Positions 1 to 10,814 of a DNA stretch of 64,000 nucleotides are shown here, piece by piece. A model generated the notes under the pieces. It did no database searches, was not told where the DNA came from, and saw nothing but the letters and a program-made list of their open reading frames with translations. Source of the stretch: Sipunculus nudus (Eukaryota; Annelida; Sipuncula; Golfingiida; Sipunculidae); the NCBI GenBank assembly GCA_026874595.1, contig CM049313.1, forward strand, positions 37,912,659 to 37,976,658, given 5' to 3'. How positions within the stretch are numbered: the first letter of the stretch is position 1; each line of letters opens with the position of its first letter. A program made the translations under genes and the position numbers.

Positions 1-1017
1 CTCAAATTATTCCCCTTCCTCTAAGGAACTGTTGGCTATGATATGAAGGCCAAAATTTCAATACTTTGTGACTTATCTTGAAAGAAGTGGAAAGGAACAT
101 TTTGCCCCACAGAAAGTAGGTCAACACAGCTGGCGCCACCTGGAGGTCAAAATCATCTGGCAGTCACATGATCAATATTCCTGTGAAATTTGAAACTGAA
201 GGCTGCAGCAGTTCCGAAAATATTTGGTAACAGACAATACATCCTGTATGGAAACACTACAAGTTGCTAAATTTTGCGACCCACACAATTTGAAGTTCTG
301 TAGAGACGCCATCTTGAAAATGAATTGACTGAATTTATACTCAAATTATTCCCCTTCCTCTAAGGAACTGTTGGCTATGATATGAAGGCCAAAATTTCAA
401 TACTTTCTGACTTATCTTGGAAGAAGTGGAAAAGACCATTTTTTCCCGCAGAAAGTAGGTCAACACAGGTGGCGCCATCTGGAGGTCAAAATCATCTGGC
501 AGTCATATGATCAATATTCCTGTGAAATTTGAAACTGAAGGCTGCAGCAGTTTCTAAGATATTTGGTAACAGACAATACATCATGTATAGAAACACATCA
601 GGCTGTCATATTTTGCGATCGACAGAATTTGAAGTTCCGTAGAGACGCCATCTTGAATATGACTTGACTGAATTTATACTCAAATTATTCCCCTTCCTCT
701 AAGGAACTGTTGACTATGATATGAAGGCCAAAATATTAATACTTTATGACTTATCTTGAAAGAAGTCGAAAAGACCATTTCTTCCCGCAGAAAGTAGGTC
801 AACATAGGTTGCGCCACCAAAAGCTTATTTTTGCATGTCCATCCCATGATCAGTAATTCTGCAAAGTTTCATGAAGGTAGCTGCTTTGGCTGTTGAGATA
901 TTTGGTAACAGACGGTGGACGGTGGACAGTTGACAGTGGACAGTGGACGGCGGACGCTGCGCCATGGCATAAGTTCACAGAGTGAACTAACAATAGTATC
1001 CCAACTTTGTCTGGGGA
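1..1017 (-). mobile_element. Helitron-like non-autonomous element, cut by window edge
   Basis: On the - strand the element starts at 1017 with TCCCCAGACAAAGTTGGGAT, preceded by a host A, which is the A|TC start of a classical Helitron. Its 3' end lies left of the window. The body is a tandem array of 339-bp units starting at about 1, 340 and 679 (phrase CTCAAATTATTCCCCTTCC). Each full unit carries a GGCGCCA core. A GGACGGTGGACAG run (905-960) sits just inside the 5' end. The element belongs with those at 3879 and 52989, which share GGGATACTAT near the 5' end. Confidence 0.6.
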
Positions 1018-1357
1018 TACAATTTATTTTAGAAGGGGCTGTCCAGACAGGTCCAATCAAGTGAGCAAAGGTCATGCAGGTCATTGTTTCTAATTTGTCT
1101 GAAACATTTTCATGTGCTTTGGCAGCAGTTTTAAAATTGAGTCTTCTTTTTATTGTTAAATACAATTTCTTGTCATAAGTTTCCCTGTCATAAACAATAT
1201 TTGATTTCATACTACTTTTGATCAGCAAGGGTTTTTGTGTCTCCTGATGCTTTTTATGTGGTGGTATCCAGGATTCTGGATACATATGCCAAATCCAGGC
1301 AGGTAGTTAACTGTTATATTAATACACTTTTACATGTCCCCCAAAATACCAAAAAAA
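1018..1357. other. Short spacer, nothing recognised
   Basis: AT-rich sequence between two mobile elements. An open frame on the - strand (869-1285) runs across the element edge and looks fortuitous. Confidence 0.4.
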
Positions 1358-3780
1358 CAAGTGACCCATGGGTCATGACGCTCAGCTGCCAAGCATGACC
1401 TGTGACATCATGGACTGAGATTCACAACTTCCAGTCAAATTTTGAAGAATCAATTTGCCAATTTGTTGAAAATTTTCTATGACAACAGAAATATATATCA
1501 CCTATGTCTGGTTAAAACATAGTGAATTGATGGTCTGAGGAAAATGCATGATTGTTTAGCTATCAGGAACTATTCCAACAGCTTGCTTGAAACCTGTCAG
1601 TCTCAAAGGAACACCACAAAGGGCAAATATAAGATCAAAATATATAGCAAAAATCAAGGAAATACATGCAAGAATTATTGAGAAACAGGTGCTTCTGTAT
1701 GAATTTTTATTCAATACAAGCCAACTGTACTGCACTTTTATAAATGATGGTAATATTTATTCAGAAATATTTGACCCAATCCTTTACAAGATTACATAAA
1801 TATACATCCAACTGCATTCACTTTAACTGTTCTTGAGATAATATGATCAAAAGGAATTAAAAGATGGTTGCCTGGTGGCCATATTGGACTTCTGACAAGT
1901 CTGAAATCAGACAACAAACATTCTCTAAATCGGACCAAACATTAAAGAAAAATTACTGAAACTGCACTGAAGAAAGAATTTCTAAGGTGGCTAACTGGCA
2001 GACATAATGGATTTCTGACAAGTATGACATTTGATATCCCACATTCTCCAATAAGAGACCAAACTTGGGGCAAATTATCCAGTAATGAATGCCCAAAATA
2101 ATTCAAAAGGCATGTCCAGGCCCTCATATCAGATTTATAGATATGCAATTGTAAAAAGTGTAAGTCCAATATTTTTTATTATCACTCTGCTTTCAATGGG
2201 GTCAGCAGGGTAGGTAAACTGCCAAACCTGAAAGAAAAGAAATGCAGAAAGCATGACTAAGAGTCTTGAAATAAAACAAAAAGCCATCCTAAATCAAGGT
2301 ACACATCCACATATTATGAGAACAAACACTTGCTTTTATATGTGGTGATATATATTAAAATATTCAGATATCTAGGAAACTAAGTTTATTGCTAGGATTC
2401 CATAAAATAAACTGCAAAATGTTCCCATCATCTTATAAATCAGTAGCTAAACCTTAATACTATACTCTCATAGTCTTAATGCCTGGCTGAAGCATTCTGA
2501 CAACAGTGTTTTTGTTATGAAGTAACGAGGTACTTATCACTGAGCCTTATCACTTAATAGGCTGATACAAAAGGGAGTCATATGTCACCAGTGTCACTCA
2601 CAATTACAGCCACACAGGGAGATGTACCAGCTGGAGTGGGATGGTTATATATACAAGAAAAATAGAGATGGTCTATAAAATAAGTAATGGTGAACATCCC
2701 TGACCTATGACCTTGGCCTTTTGCCCATATATCAACTGGATTCTTTCTAAATGATGGGTAACTACTAACCACTTAAATCTGGTGTAATTACTTGGCAACC
2801 AATGGGTGAATAACTTTGACCTGCAACCTTTAACCTGCTGACCAGCTGACCCCAATATAAATAAATTATTTATTCAAGCAAAAAGACCCATAAATATGAA
2901 GTTTGAGTCAAACTGAGTGATGCATAGATGTGGCATATGTGAAAGACTGAAGGTTTGGATTGAACAGTTACACTTGAAATATGCTCACAAGCATTTAGAA
3001 CAATTAAATATTGTGACCTTGACCTTTGACTTTTTGACCTCAACATCAATAGGCTTCTTCCCTTATTGGTAAGTAAGCCATATATGACAGATGGATTGTA
3101 CAGATTGAAAAGTTTGCCTGAAAATGACTACACGCAAGAAGTGGGTGCTGTGAACTTGACCTTTGACCTCAAAATCAACAGGTCTTTTCCCCTGTTGGCA
3201 GAGAAGCGATATCAGTGCTGGAAGGTTTGGAATGAAAAGTCTAGCTTGAAATGTGTCCACAACCTTTTCAAAGAAGTGGATCCTGTGACCCTGACCTTTG
3301 ACCTCAAAATCTATAGGATTCTTCTCCAACTTAGTAGGTGAGCTATATGTGAAAAATCAAAGAATTGGGATGAAAGGGTTGGCTTAAAATGCATCCACAG
3401 GCTTTTCAAAGAAGAGGCTCCTGTGACCTTGACCTTTGACCTTTTGACCTCAAAAAATTATGGTTCTTCCCCTGTTGGTAGGTGAGCTGTATGTGAAAGA
3501 TGGAAGGTTTGGGATGAAAATTTTGTCACGAAGAGTTATTTCTGGGGGGTGCAAACACACCCCATAACTTCGAGAATATAGGTCGCAGTGACCTAATTTC
3601 AGGTTTGCAAGTAGATCTTTTTATAACCTCTAAGACTGCATAGGGTTCATGGCCCTAGCCCCTACGGTTACGATTTGTGCCCTGCTAACGGCCGGAAGGC
3701 CAGCCGGACGGACAGACGGAAGGATGACGGACAAAGACCCATCGCTATAGCCCAGCATGACTGAAAGTCAGCTGAGCTAA
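1358..3780 (-). mobile_element. Helentron-like element, AGCTCAGCTGAC family (copy 1)
   Basis: Read on the - strand it opens at 3780 with TTAGCTCAGCTGACT, followed by a GTCCGTC-type run. It ends with an inverted copy of the terminal motif (GCAGCTGAGC), the perfect 14-bp palindrome TGACCCATGGGTCA (1362-1375) and CTTG at 1358, followed by host Ts. The same layout recurs at 21962, 31775 and 56132. An inverted repeat placed internally at the 3' side, a terminal palindrome and a T|T target fit Helentron/Helitron2-type non-autonomous elements. No transposase is encoded. Confidence 0.65.
3017..3452. repeat. Tandem units with nuclear-receptor DR1-like motifs
   Basis: Units of about 135-140 bp in the element above each contain TGACCTTTGACCT (3157-3169, 3292-3304, 3430-3442; one mismatch at 3020). 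The reverse complement is AGGTCA-A-AGGTCA, the consensus DR1 site of HNF4/RXR-class receptors. Whether anything binds there is unknown. The open frames on both strands here are by-products of the repeat. Confidence 0.6.
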
Positions 3781-3878
3781 AAAAACAGTGTTTTGGTTAC
3801 CTGTGATGAAACACTACAAAATAAAGACTTGTATATCTTAAAATTTGAAGTCAATAAATGACATCAACTGATAATTAA

Positions 3879-4935
3879 CTAGAAATGTCTGGCATAGGAG
3901 ATGCCATAGTATCTCCAGACAATGGGCAGTTCAAGAAGATCAAGTTCAAGGTCACCAGTCTTCAAACTTTTTAAAGACTAATCCATGATTTAAACAAATG
4001 CTGTATCAAATTTTTATTACCTAGGTCACTCCTTACTTGTCTAAGAGATTGGTTAAAACAATTGCTGTATCAAATTTCATGGAAAAATATGCAGTATTAT
4101 ACAAGTTATTGAGATCATAAAAAATCCAACATTTCTGCAGATTTAACCTTGAATATCAAGGTCAAGGTGAATAGTCTTCGAACTCCTCAAAGAACTTTGT
4201 TGAAACAAATGCTGCATCAAATTTCATGGAAAAAATGCAGTACTTAAAAAAAATTTAGGGATCACAATAAATCCTATATTTCCGCAGATCTGACCTTGAA
4301 CATCAAGGTCAAGGTGAACAGTCTTTCAACTCTTCAAAGAGCTTGTTTGAAACAAATGCTGTATCAAATTTTATGGAAAAATATGCAGTACTTCACAAGT
4401 TATAGGGATCACAAGAAATCCTATATTTCCGCAGATCTGACCTTGAACATCAAGGTCAAGGTGAACAGTCTTTCAACTCCTCAAAGAGCTTGTTTGAAAC
4501 AAATGCTGTATCAAATTTTATGGAAAAATATGCAGTACTTCACAAGTTATAGGGATCACAAGAAATCCTATATTTCCGCAGATCTGACCTTGAACATCAA
4601 GGTCACGGTGAACAGTCTTTCAACTCCTCAAAGAGCTTGTTTGAAACAAATGCTGTATCAAAAACTATGGAAAAATATGCAGTACTTCACAAGTTATAGG
4701 GATCACATAAAATCCAGACCTATATTTCCTCAGATTTCACCTTGAAGATCAAGTTCATTACAGCTGAAGGTCAAGGTCACTATTTCTCCCCATTTTAAAT
4801 AGGCTTCGTCCTCTCATCACCATCTATGTACATGTAAAATTTTCAAAAGGATCTGTGAAATCTTTCTTGTGTTATCTCGCTTGAAACAAATCTCTGCGGC
4901 TGCGGCACGACAGTGCCTTAACCATAGTATCCCGA
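3879..4935 (-). mobile_element. Helitron-like element (copy 2)
   Basis: The - strand 3' end is CTAG at 3879-3882, followed by host T, with a hairpin GGCAT-CTCCT-ATGCC just before it. This is a canonical Helitron 3' end. The 5' end near 4935 carries GGGATACTATGG as in the copies at 1017 and 55744, but the exact TC start is unclear. The body is mainly the 147-bp tandem array annotated separately. Confidence 0.6.
3940..4790 (+). repeat. 147-bp tandem repeat with chance open frame
   Basis: Units of 147 bp (markers at 4320, 4467 and 4614), plus decayed copies upstream, carry the phrases CTTGAACATCAAGGTCA and AAACAAATGCTGTATCAAA. Because 147 is divisible by three, the frame at 4296-4745 stays open and repeats a 49-residue block. 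It has no start context and no recognisable fold, and it lies in an intergenic mobile element. I read it as non-coding. The TCAAGGTCA cores match an ERR/SF-1 extended half-site. Confidence 0.75.
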
Positions 4936-6240
4936 ATTTGTTTGTTGAAACAATTATCTGTTAAAACTATTTCAATACAGTATTGTGGCAAAACTTTGTA
5001 AACCAAAATTAAACGCAAGTATTCTGTATTGCTCTATAAGTGCTATGCCACCAGGGGGCATCAGCTTTACAAGAAATACCTAATATCTGGATACCACATA
5101 ATTTGCAGTAACTGTGCATTTTAGCAAGTTTTTGTAAAAGCTTATTTTACCATTTTTAACACATTTTTTCCAAATTTTGTTTATCTTATACTTATAAAAA
5201 GGAATTTGGTTCACTTCTGTTTGCAATGTTTTCTAAAACCGTGTTGTGTACAATAGTGTGCCTTTCATCATTTTAAAGGTTATTAGGCCTGCAGTGACAT
5301 AGGCGATATGAGAACAAATAATTTTTTTATGTACATATAATTTTGAGTGATTTTTCCGTTTTTACTGACTTGCATAGAGTTAAGACTGAGCACAGCCTAA
5401 CTATTGCCTATCGGCAATGACCGGAACACATGCATTGTGGTCTTTCAACCTCAAACACTACTATTGTTCATATGAACAACGCTTGCTTTCAGTGAGAGAT
5501 TTCAGCCTGTCGGGCCTTTCATTTGAACGAGGCTCACACCCACATGCGTGGGCTGACAAGGCTTAGGTGAGTAAGGCAGTGGCCCCCCGAGTGACCTGTG
5601 ACAAATTGCTGCCTCAAGCTACTGCACTGAGTGAACTTTTGACCTGTACCTGGCTGCACTGAGTGAACTCTTGACCTGTTGCATAATCTGACACAGTTGG
5701 CAGTCTGCCAAAGCTATAAATAGAATTCAGCTACTGCACTGAGTGAACTCTTGACCTATACCTGGCTGCACTTCTTCCAATCCTGGCACTGTGCTATTTA
5801 TAGAGCTGACATCATCTTGGCTAATGGCCAACATCAAGGCAGTGGCAATCTGCCAATGGTAAACCAAGTGCTGCCATCTGAACACAAAAGTGGCCCCTAC
5901 TTGAAATAACTTTGAAATTTATTTTCCCAATACAAAATGCTTTTCAGCTGACGCTTTATAATAAAGAAATCAGGAATATATGTAAAATTATTACGGATGC
6001 ATACTGAATGCAAAATTTAAAAAATACAGATATATCTCATTGATGGCAAATTCTTGAATTCAGTTGAGTAGGGGTACCAATTATTTATAATCCACGTACA
6101 GTTGTCTTTATATAGCCACAGAGAGCTGAATATCCATGATTGTAACATTGCCTGGTATGATGAATAACTTAAATCATAAATCTAAATTTTTTAAAAGCTT
6201 TTAAAAAAATCTCTTGTCATTATTAACCAAAGATAACCTG
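4936..6240. other. Repeat debris, no gene seen
   Basis: Contains a short degenerate tandem repeat (about 5625-5770; phrase GCACTGAGTGAACTCTTGACC), a hairpin TTGGCA-GTC-TGCCAA near 5697, and AT-rich sequence. A related phrase at 63160 lies inside an AGCGAACCTGTG-family element, so this may be decayed material of that family. No coding signal was found on either strand. Confidence 0.4.
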
Positions 6241-7376
6241 AAATCTAAATGTCTAGTGGCATGATGTAATAGATGCTGATAAACTGGTGCCAGGCTAGAT
6301 GTAACAGCATAACACAGCTAACATATATGGTAAAATGACTCAATTCAATCTCCATAATTCACCAAAAAATCATTTATGTGGAACCATTAATGACAATTAT
6401 TATAAGAATTATTGTAGGAATTATTCTTGTAAAATATTTAACAAACTGGCTTCAGTGGCATCAGTCGAAAAATGTTTCGCAGGTTTATAACTCATATAGG
6501 ACAATACAGCAAACTGGCTAAGTTCAGCTTCCCGTAACTCAGCAAAAAAGTGCTGAACCAAAACCATTTTAACAAATTTGAATTATCAACATCTGAGGAT
6601 AATTAATGTGTGGGATTTAGGAATTTGGCCCATTGGTTTTTGAGAAGAAGATCTTTGTAGCCACTGAGCTAAAATGGGCTGTTATGGCATATGACTAAAT
6701 TCAGCTTCCCATAACTTAGCCAAAAGTCACTGAAAAGAGACCATTTGAACAAACTTCAGAAAGCACTACCCTAGAATCATTTCTGTGCGATATTGAACAT
6801 TTTGGCCATATGGTTTCAAAGAAGAAGTTTTTTGTAGCCCTCAGTGGGATACAGGCACTGATGACCCTGTACAAAAAAAGGCTGATGCAGGTGGTGCCAC
6901 CAATACCTCAATTTAAGATATGACCTATGTGACCAACATTGGCATAAAATTTGGTGATGATAGCTACAGCCGTTTCTGAAATTTAAATTTTAATATGCTT
7001 TTTTGCACAGTTAACAAAGTTCAACCTCCTGTATCTCAGCCAAAAATCTCCGAACTGGAACCATTCGAACAAAATTGAGAAAGATTGTTCCAGGGATCAT
7101 TTCTGTGAAATATTGGACAATTTGGCTGGACAATTTCGGAGAAGACGATTTTTAAAGCTTTTTTAGCTTTTTCCCTATAAAATCTAAGAAAATGCAGTTA
7201 GAAAAAAAGAAACAAAATCCAATATAGTTTTTTGGATGACTGATTATTTGCAAAAAAATTGGTGATGCTAGCTCCTGCCGTTTTTGAGATAGCTATGGTT
7301 AACGTACAGACAACGCACAACGCACGACAGACGACGCACGACGCCGCACCATCGCATAAGCTCACAGGTTCGCTAA
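6240..7376 (-). mobile_element. Helentron-like element, AGCGAACCTGTG family (copy 1)
   Basis: The - strand 5' end at 7376 reads TTAGCGAACCTGTGAGCTTA, followed by a CGTCGTGCGTCGTCTG run. The body aligns with the copies at 48165-49501 (same order of phrases, e.g. GGTGCCAGGCTAG and AGCTTCCCATAACTTAGCC) and 63424-63896. The 3' end was not found. The left limit is only where similarity to the second copy fades, so the element may extend further left. Confidence 0.55.
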
Positions 7377-8580
7377 AAAATGGGTACTCTCCTGCTACTT
7401 ACCAGGTATGCATATTTCTGTTTCTTTCTTCAGGAACAGTTTCCTTGCAAAATACATTTAATAAAATCTTTCATGTGTTCTTCACATCAACCTAATCTTT
7501 ATATGTCCACCAATAGAATCCAGTCGAATATCATCAAAAACCTGAATGCCCCCGCATCTCATTCCAGTTCGCAATGTCAACACCATTACTGACCAGGTCA
7601 GCAAAGGTAAACATACTTGATACATATAAATTTCTTGCCACAAGGACAGCCCCACAAAATAAATGTTAAAAATATTGGAGCGACTGCAGGCTCACTCAAG
7701 CACTGTCTCCACCAGGTTAAAAGTTTATACGGACGGACAGTATGATGTTAAGGATTCATGTAATTTAAAGGTAAGTGGCAAAATTAAGATACAAGCAGCT
7801 GTACAAATAAACGTTTTCTGTTCACAGAAGTGTTGTGCCTTAGAGAGGTGTTTGAGTTATTCTGCAGTCGTGCAAAAATGTTTATACATATCTCAGGCGA
7901 CAGTTTCCCGCTGAAAACCTATATTTTTAACTTTTCGAATAAAAAAATGAGCCAACATTTCATATCTCAGTTAGTAAATCTCCCCAACCCCAGTAATAAG
8001 CCTGGTATACTGGGTCTATCAGCTAGTTCTATAATAAGGAGAAAATGTTTACTTATATAAGAATGAGGCTTAAAGTGTTTGATAACCAATATATTTTAGA
8101 TATAATGAGCAACAATGCTACAATATAGCTTGTTTTCTTTGCCACGTCATCAACATCATGCATAATGTAATGGTGGACGATAAAAATCTGAGCCAATAAA
8201 TTTGAACAACACTACCTTTCATTATATAACCCTTTTTTTCTTTAATTATACATCTCTTGTTTATTACAGTATATTACTTTTGTTTATAATTTGTGTTAAA
8301 GATTGTAAAATAGGCCTCTTAAAAAAACACTGAAAATAAAATGCACAGTTACTTAATTTGCAGTTAGGCTGAAGTGGTCTATGGTCTACAAGCACACCAC
8401 CTTTGTGAATAGGCTGTACCTCTTAAATATGCATGCATGATCAGATGGTGCACAATGGTTGATAGCCGTCAGTCCAAAATGGATAGTATTACATTGAGTT
8501 TAGGAATAGTCAAGTCCAGTAAATAGCATTTTTTTGTCCAAAACCGTTGAAATAAATATCCTTAAATGGAGCCACTATAG
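7377..8580. other. No gene recognised
   Basis: AT-rich intergenic sequence. Two open frames of 76-83 codons near 7660-8060 have no recognisable domain. Nothing else stands out. Confidence 0.4.
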
Positions 8581-8801
8581 AAAGCGAGCTACGCTTCTAT
8601 GGAGGAACATGAAAATATAAATAAAACTGTCTTCTCTCCTTCTCTGTTGTAACTGCTACTTTTCCCTGTAGATGTCCCTAAACTCATATAAACTCTTCTA
8701 ACATAAACAACCACTTAACATCAGAAGTCGCCTGAATCAGGAATCGAACCTACGATCTCTAGACTAGGAGCCCTACATGCTACTAAGTGAGCCGTGAAGA
8801 C
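8580..8801 (-). mobile_element. tRNA-derived SINE
   Basis: Positions 8801 to 8727 on the - strand form a 75-nt tRNA-like head. It has an A-box-like GGCTCACTTAGTAGC and a perfect B box GGTTCGATTCC (8740-8750), the internal RNA polymerase III promoter. An unrelated body follows toward 8580. It lacks convincing acceptor pairing, so a SINE is likelier than a working tRNA gene. Confidence 0.6.
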
Positions 8802-8884
8802 AAGATACCAGTAGGGGCGAGTTTTGTTGATTTTATATCTGCAACTGAAGCGCCATCTATCGCGAAAATGGGGAACCATTTACT

Positions 8885-8985
8885 ATTTGAACAGGAGAAT
8901 TAAGCTTAAGGTGGGGGCTCTGCCCCCACACCCCCGTTCAGGCGGGGAACCCAGGTTCCCTGGACCCTTCTTCCTCTAATATAAC
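8885..8985. repeat. GC-rich double hairpin of repeat origin
   Basis: Two adjacent stem-loops: GTGGGGGC-TCT-GCCCCCAC near 8902, and GGGAAC-CCAG-GTTCCC near 8945. They stand out from the AT-rich surroundings and probably belong to a dispersed repeat next to the SINE. Confidence 0.45.
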
Positions 8986-9177
8986 AGACTCCAGTTATGA
9001 GCAAAATTAAATACAGGAATTTTCAGGAAAATAATATGTATCGGCCTTTGTCAGGAAAAAATTTATAATGTGACACCTGTTGTGCATAAAGTACTGGTAG
9101 TAGGCTGCAGCCCGGTTTCTATAGTTCTGCCAAGAGCTTTATTCCGTGCAATATGTTTGCATGACGTTAATGTAATT

Positions 9178-9520
9178 CAACTTCAGGTCCTATGACAAGT
9201 AAGGCAAAAAAAAAAAAATAAGGTAAGGTTCTCAGGCACTTTTATTCAGAAATCAGTGCGGGTGGGCGGTATTTTATTTTTTTACCTTTTTTTGAATGCT
9301 CCGATAAAATGTCATAATATGATCAGTGAAAAGCATAAAAATAATTTATTTGCTAAACAGGTAAAAGCACTACATAAATTGTATTATTTATCTACTTGAA
9401 AGATAAAAACCAAAATAAAAGTTTATGATGCGGGGGTTAAATATTGACTCGGGCGGTGCCTGAGAACCACAACTTTTATTTTTTTTTTTTTTTTGCCTAA
9501 AAACTACAATTTGAAGTTGA
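9178..9520. mobile_element. Foldback MITE
   Basis: An imperfect inverted repeat. The left arm holds CAACTTCA, AGGCAAAAAAAA and GGTTCTCAGGCAC (9228-9240). The right arm holds GTGCCTGAGAACC (about 9454-9466), a long T run followed by GCCT, and TGAAGTTG. The arms are about 60 nt with roughly 210 nt between them. No target duplication was resolved. Confidence 0.5.
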
Positions 9521-9599
9521 GAATGTCCATTTTATGAGCGATAATAAGTGAATTCTAAGTAACATTAAACCGTGTCAAAAATATACAGACTCTTTCGTG

Positions 9600-10386
9600 T
9601 GACATCGTTCTGTGGAATCCTCATATGAAGAAATAATTAAAAGCACTGACCTATGAAACTGATTTCTAAGACTTGACAGAACGATGTTGTGGAAAATAAA
9701 GAGATTCCAAGCGTCGAGTAATTACTCAAATTTTGCAGCGTTCGTGTGGCCCTCTGGTGTTGGCTTCCTTCACCAGGGGGCTTTAAAGAATGACTTCACT
9801 AACCAATCAGCGTCAAGATTCTTCGTCAGCGCTGAATGTTTGTTTACATCGGAAGATGATGTCATGCGCGTGCCATTCGCGTGTCTGTTTCGCGGTATTT
9901 CACTCCGTTCAAAACATTAATTCTCTAGAGGGTTTTTTTTTATGAAACTCTGTAAAGTGAACCAGAAGTTGCGTGAGAATTTCTTTGAAAGTTACTTGCA
10001 CGCACCAAAGTGAACTCTTGATGCTTGGTAATCACTGCCCAAGAAACACAGGAATCCTTCGATGAAACGCGCCCACTTTTGACAGGCAGCAGTGTGACAA
10101 GCGAGTGCCCAGGGAGAACGCGATTCGACTGGAGGGATTCCCAGTGACACCACATCCAGGGTAAACAATAGCTAAACCCTCCTCTACAATACGTGTCAGA
10201 TGGTATTAAAACATCCAGGCACTGCCGCTAGTGGTCTGACCAATGAATGCACGTTCCTGAAAGTTTTCATGATGATTTCATTTAAGTAAACGACCCTACG
10301 ATGAAATATTATTGTTTTACTTTTTTACAATTAGCCATTAGGGCCACTTGTTCATAACAGTAACAGAGTTTGACACAGTGTGACAT
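9600..10386 (+). promoter_or_regulatory. Probable promoter and 5' UTR of the BAK-like gene
   Basis: CpG density rises here relative to the flanks (for example 9700-9910). It contains ACCAATCAG near 9800 (CCAAT-box type), TGATGTCATGCGC near 9857 (CRE/ATF-like) and GTTTACA near 9843 (forkhead-like). A TGA in frame three bases before the ATG at 10387 closes the reading frame, so this stretch is not an N-terminal extension of exon 1. The transcription start cannot be placed from sequence alone. Confidence 0.4.
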
Positions 10387-10814
10387 ATGCAGATACCAAC
10401 TACTATGTCTAGAGACGCTGATCAGCCGTCAAAGTTCCGTAAAAGAACATCGGCGCATAACTTGCGCGTGAACTTGGACCTTGCAAATATGAGAAGATCA
10501 GATAAAATGGAAGGTTGCAAAGGTACAGAAAGCAACTTTAGTTCAACAAGAACAAGATCAAAGTCCGCCAGTGTGCTAGAGGGCAGCTACATCTGTATAA
10601 GTGAACTGTCCAATGAGAAAATAGAACAAAAAGCAGTTCAGGATGCCTGCAAACCAAAGACACTGAAAAGAAAAAGTTCACTTGCTGCAGAGAATGTTAA
10701 AGAAGAAGGGAGGCAGCTGTTTGAGACTTTTGTTCGATATCAGATGAAAAATGAGGGGCTTGATGAGCGAGTGATGGAGCCAAAAGTCAAAGAGTGCTTC
10801 ACACCCATAAACAG
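10387..10814 (+). CDS. BAK-like exon 1 (N-terminal extension and alpha-1)
   Basis: ATG at 10387 with an in-frame TGA three bases upstream. A second ATG seven codons in (10405) is an alternative start giving 287 residues. The exon encodes residues 1-142 plus two bases of codon 143. The donor is AACAG|GTACAT at 10814. The C-terminal part (GRQLFETFVRYQMKNEG) is the BAK-like helix; the rest is Lys/Arg/Ser-rich. Confidence 0.8.

Noticed and set aside
4296-4745. 149-codon + strand open frame with three internal repeats
   Set aside because: It is a consequence of a 147-bp tandem repeat, a multiple of three, inside a Helitron-like element. No domain and no start or promoter context.
8727-8801. A working tRNA gene on the - strand
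   Set aside because: The B box is perfect, but acceptor pairing and the anticodon arm are poor, and an unrelated body follows, as in SINEs.
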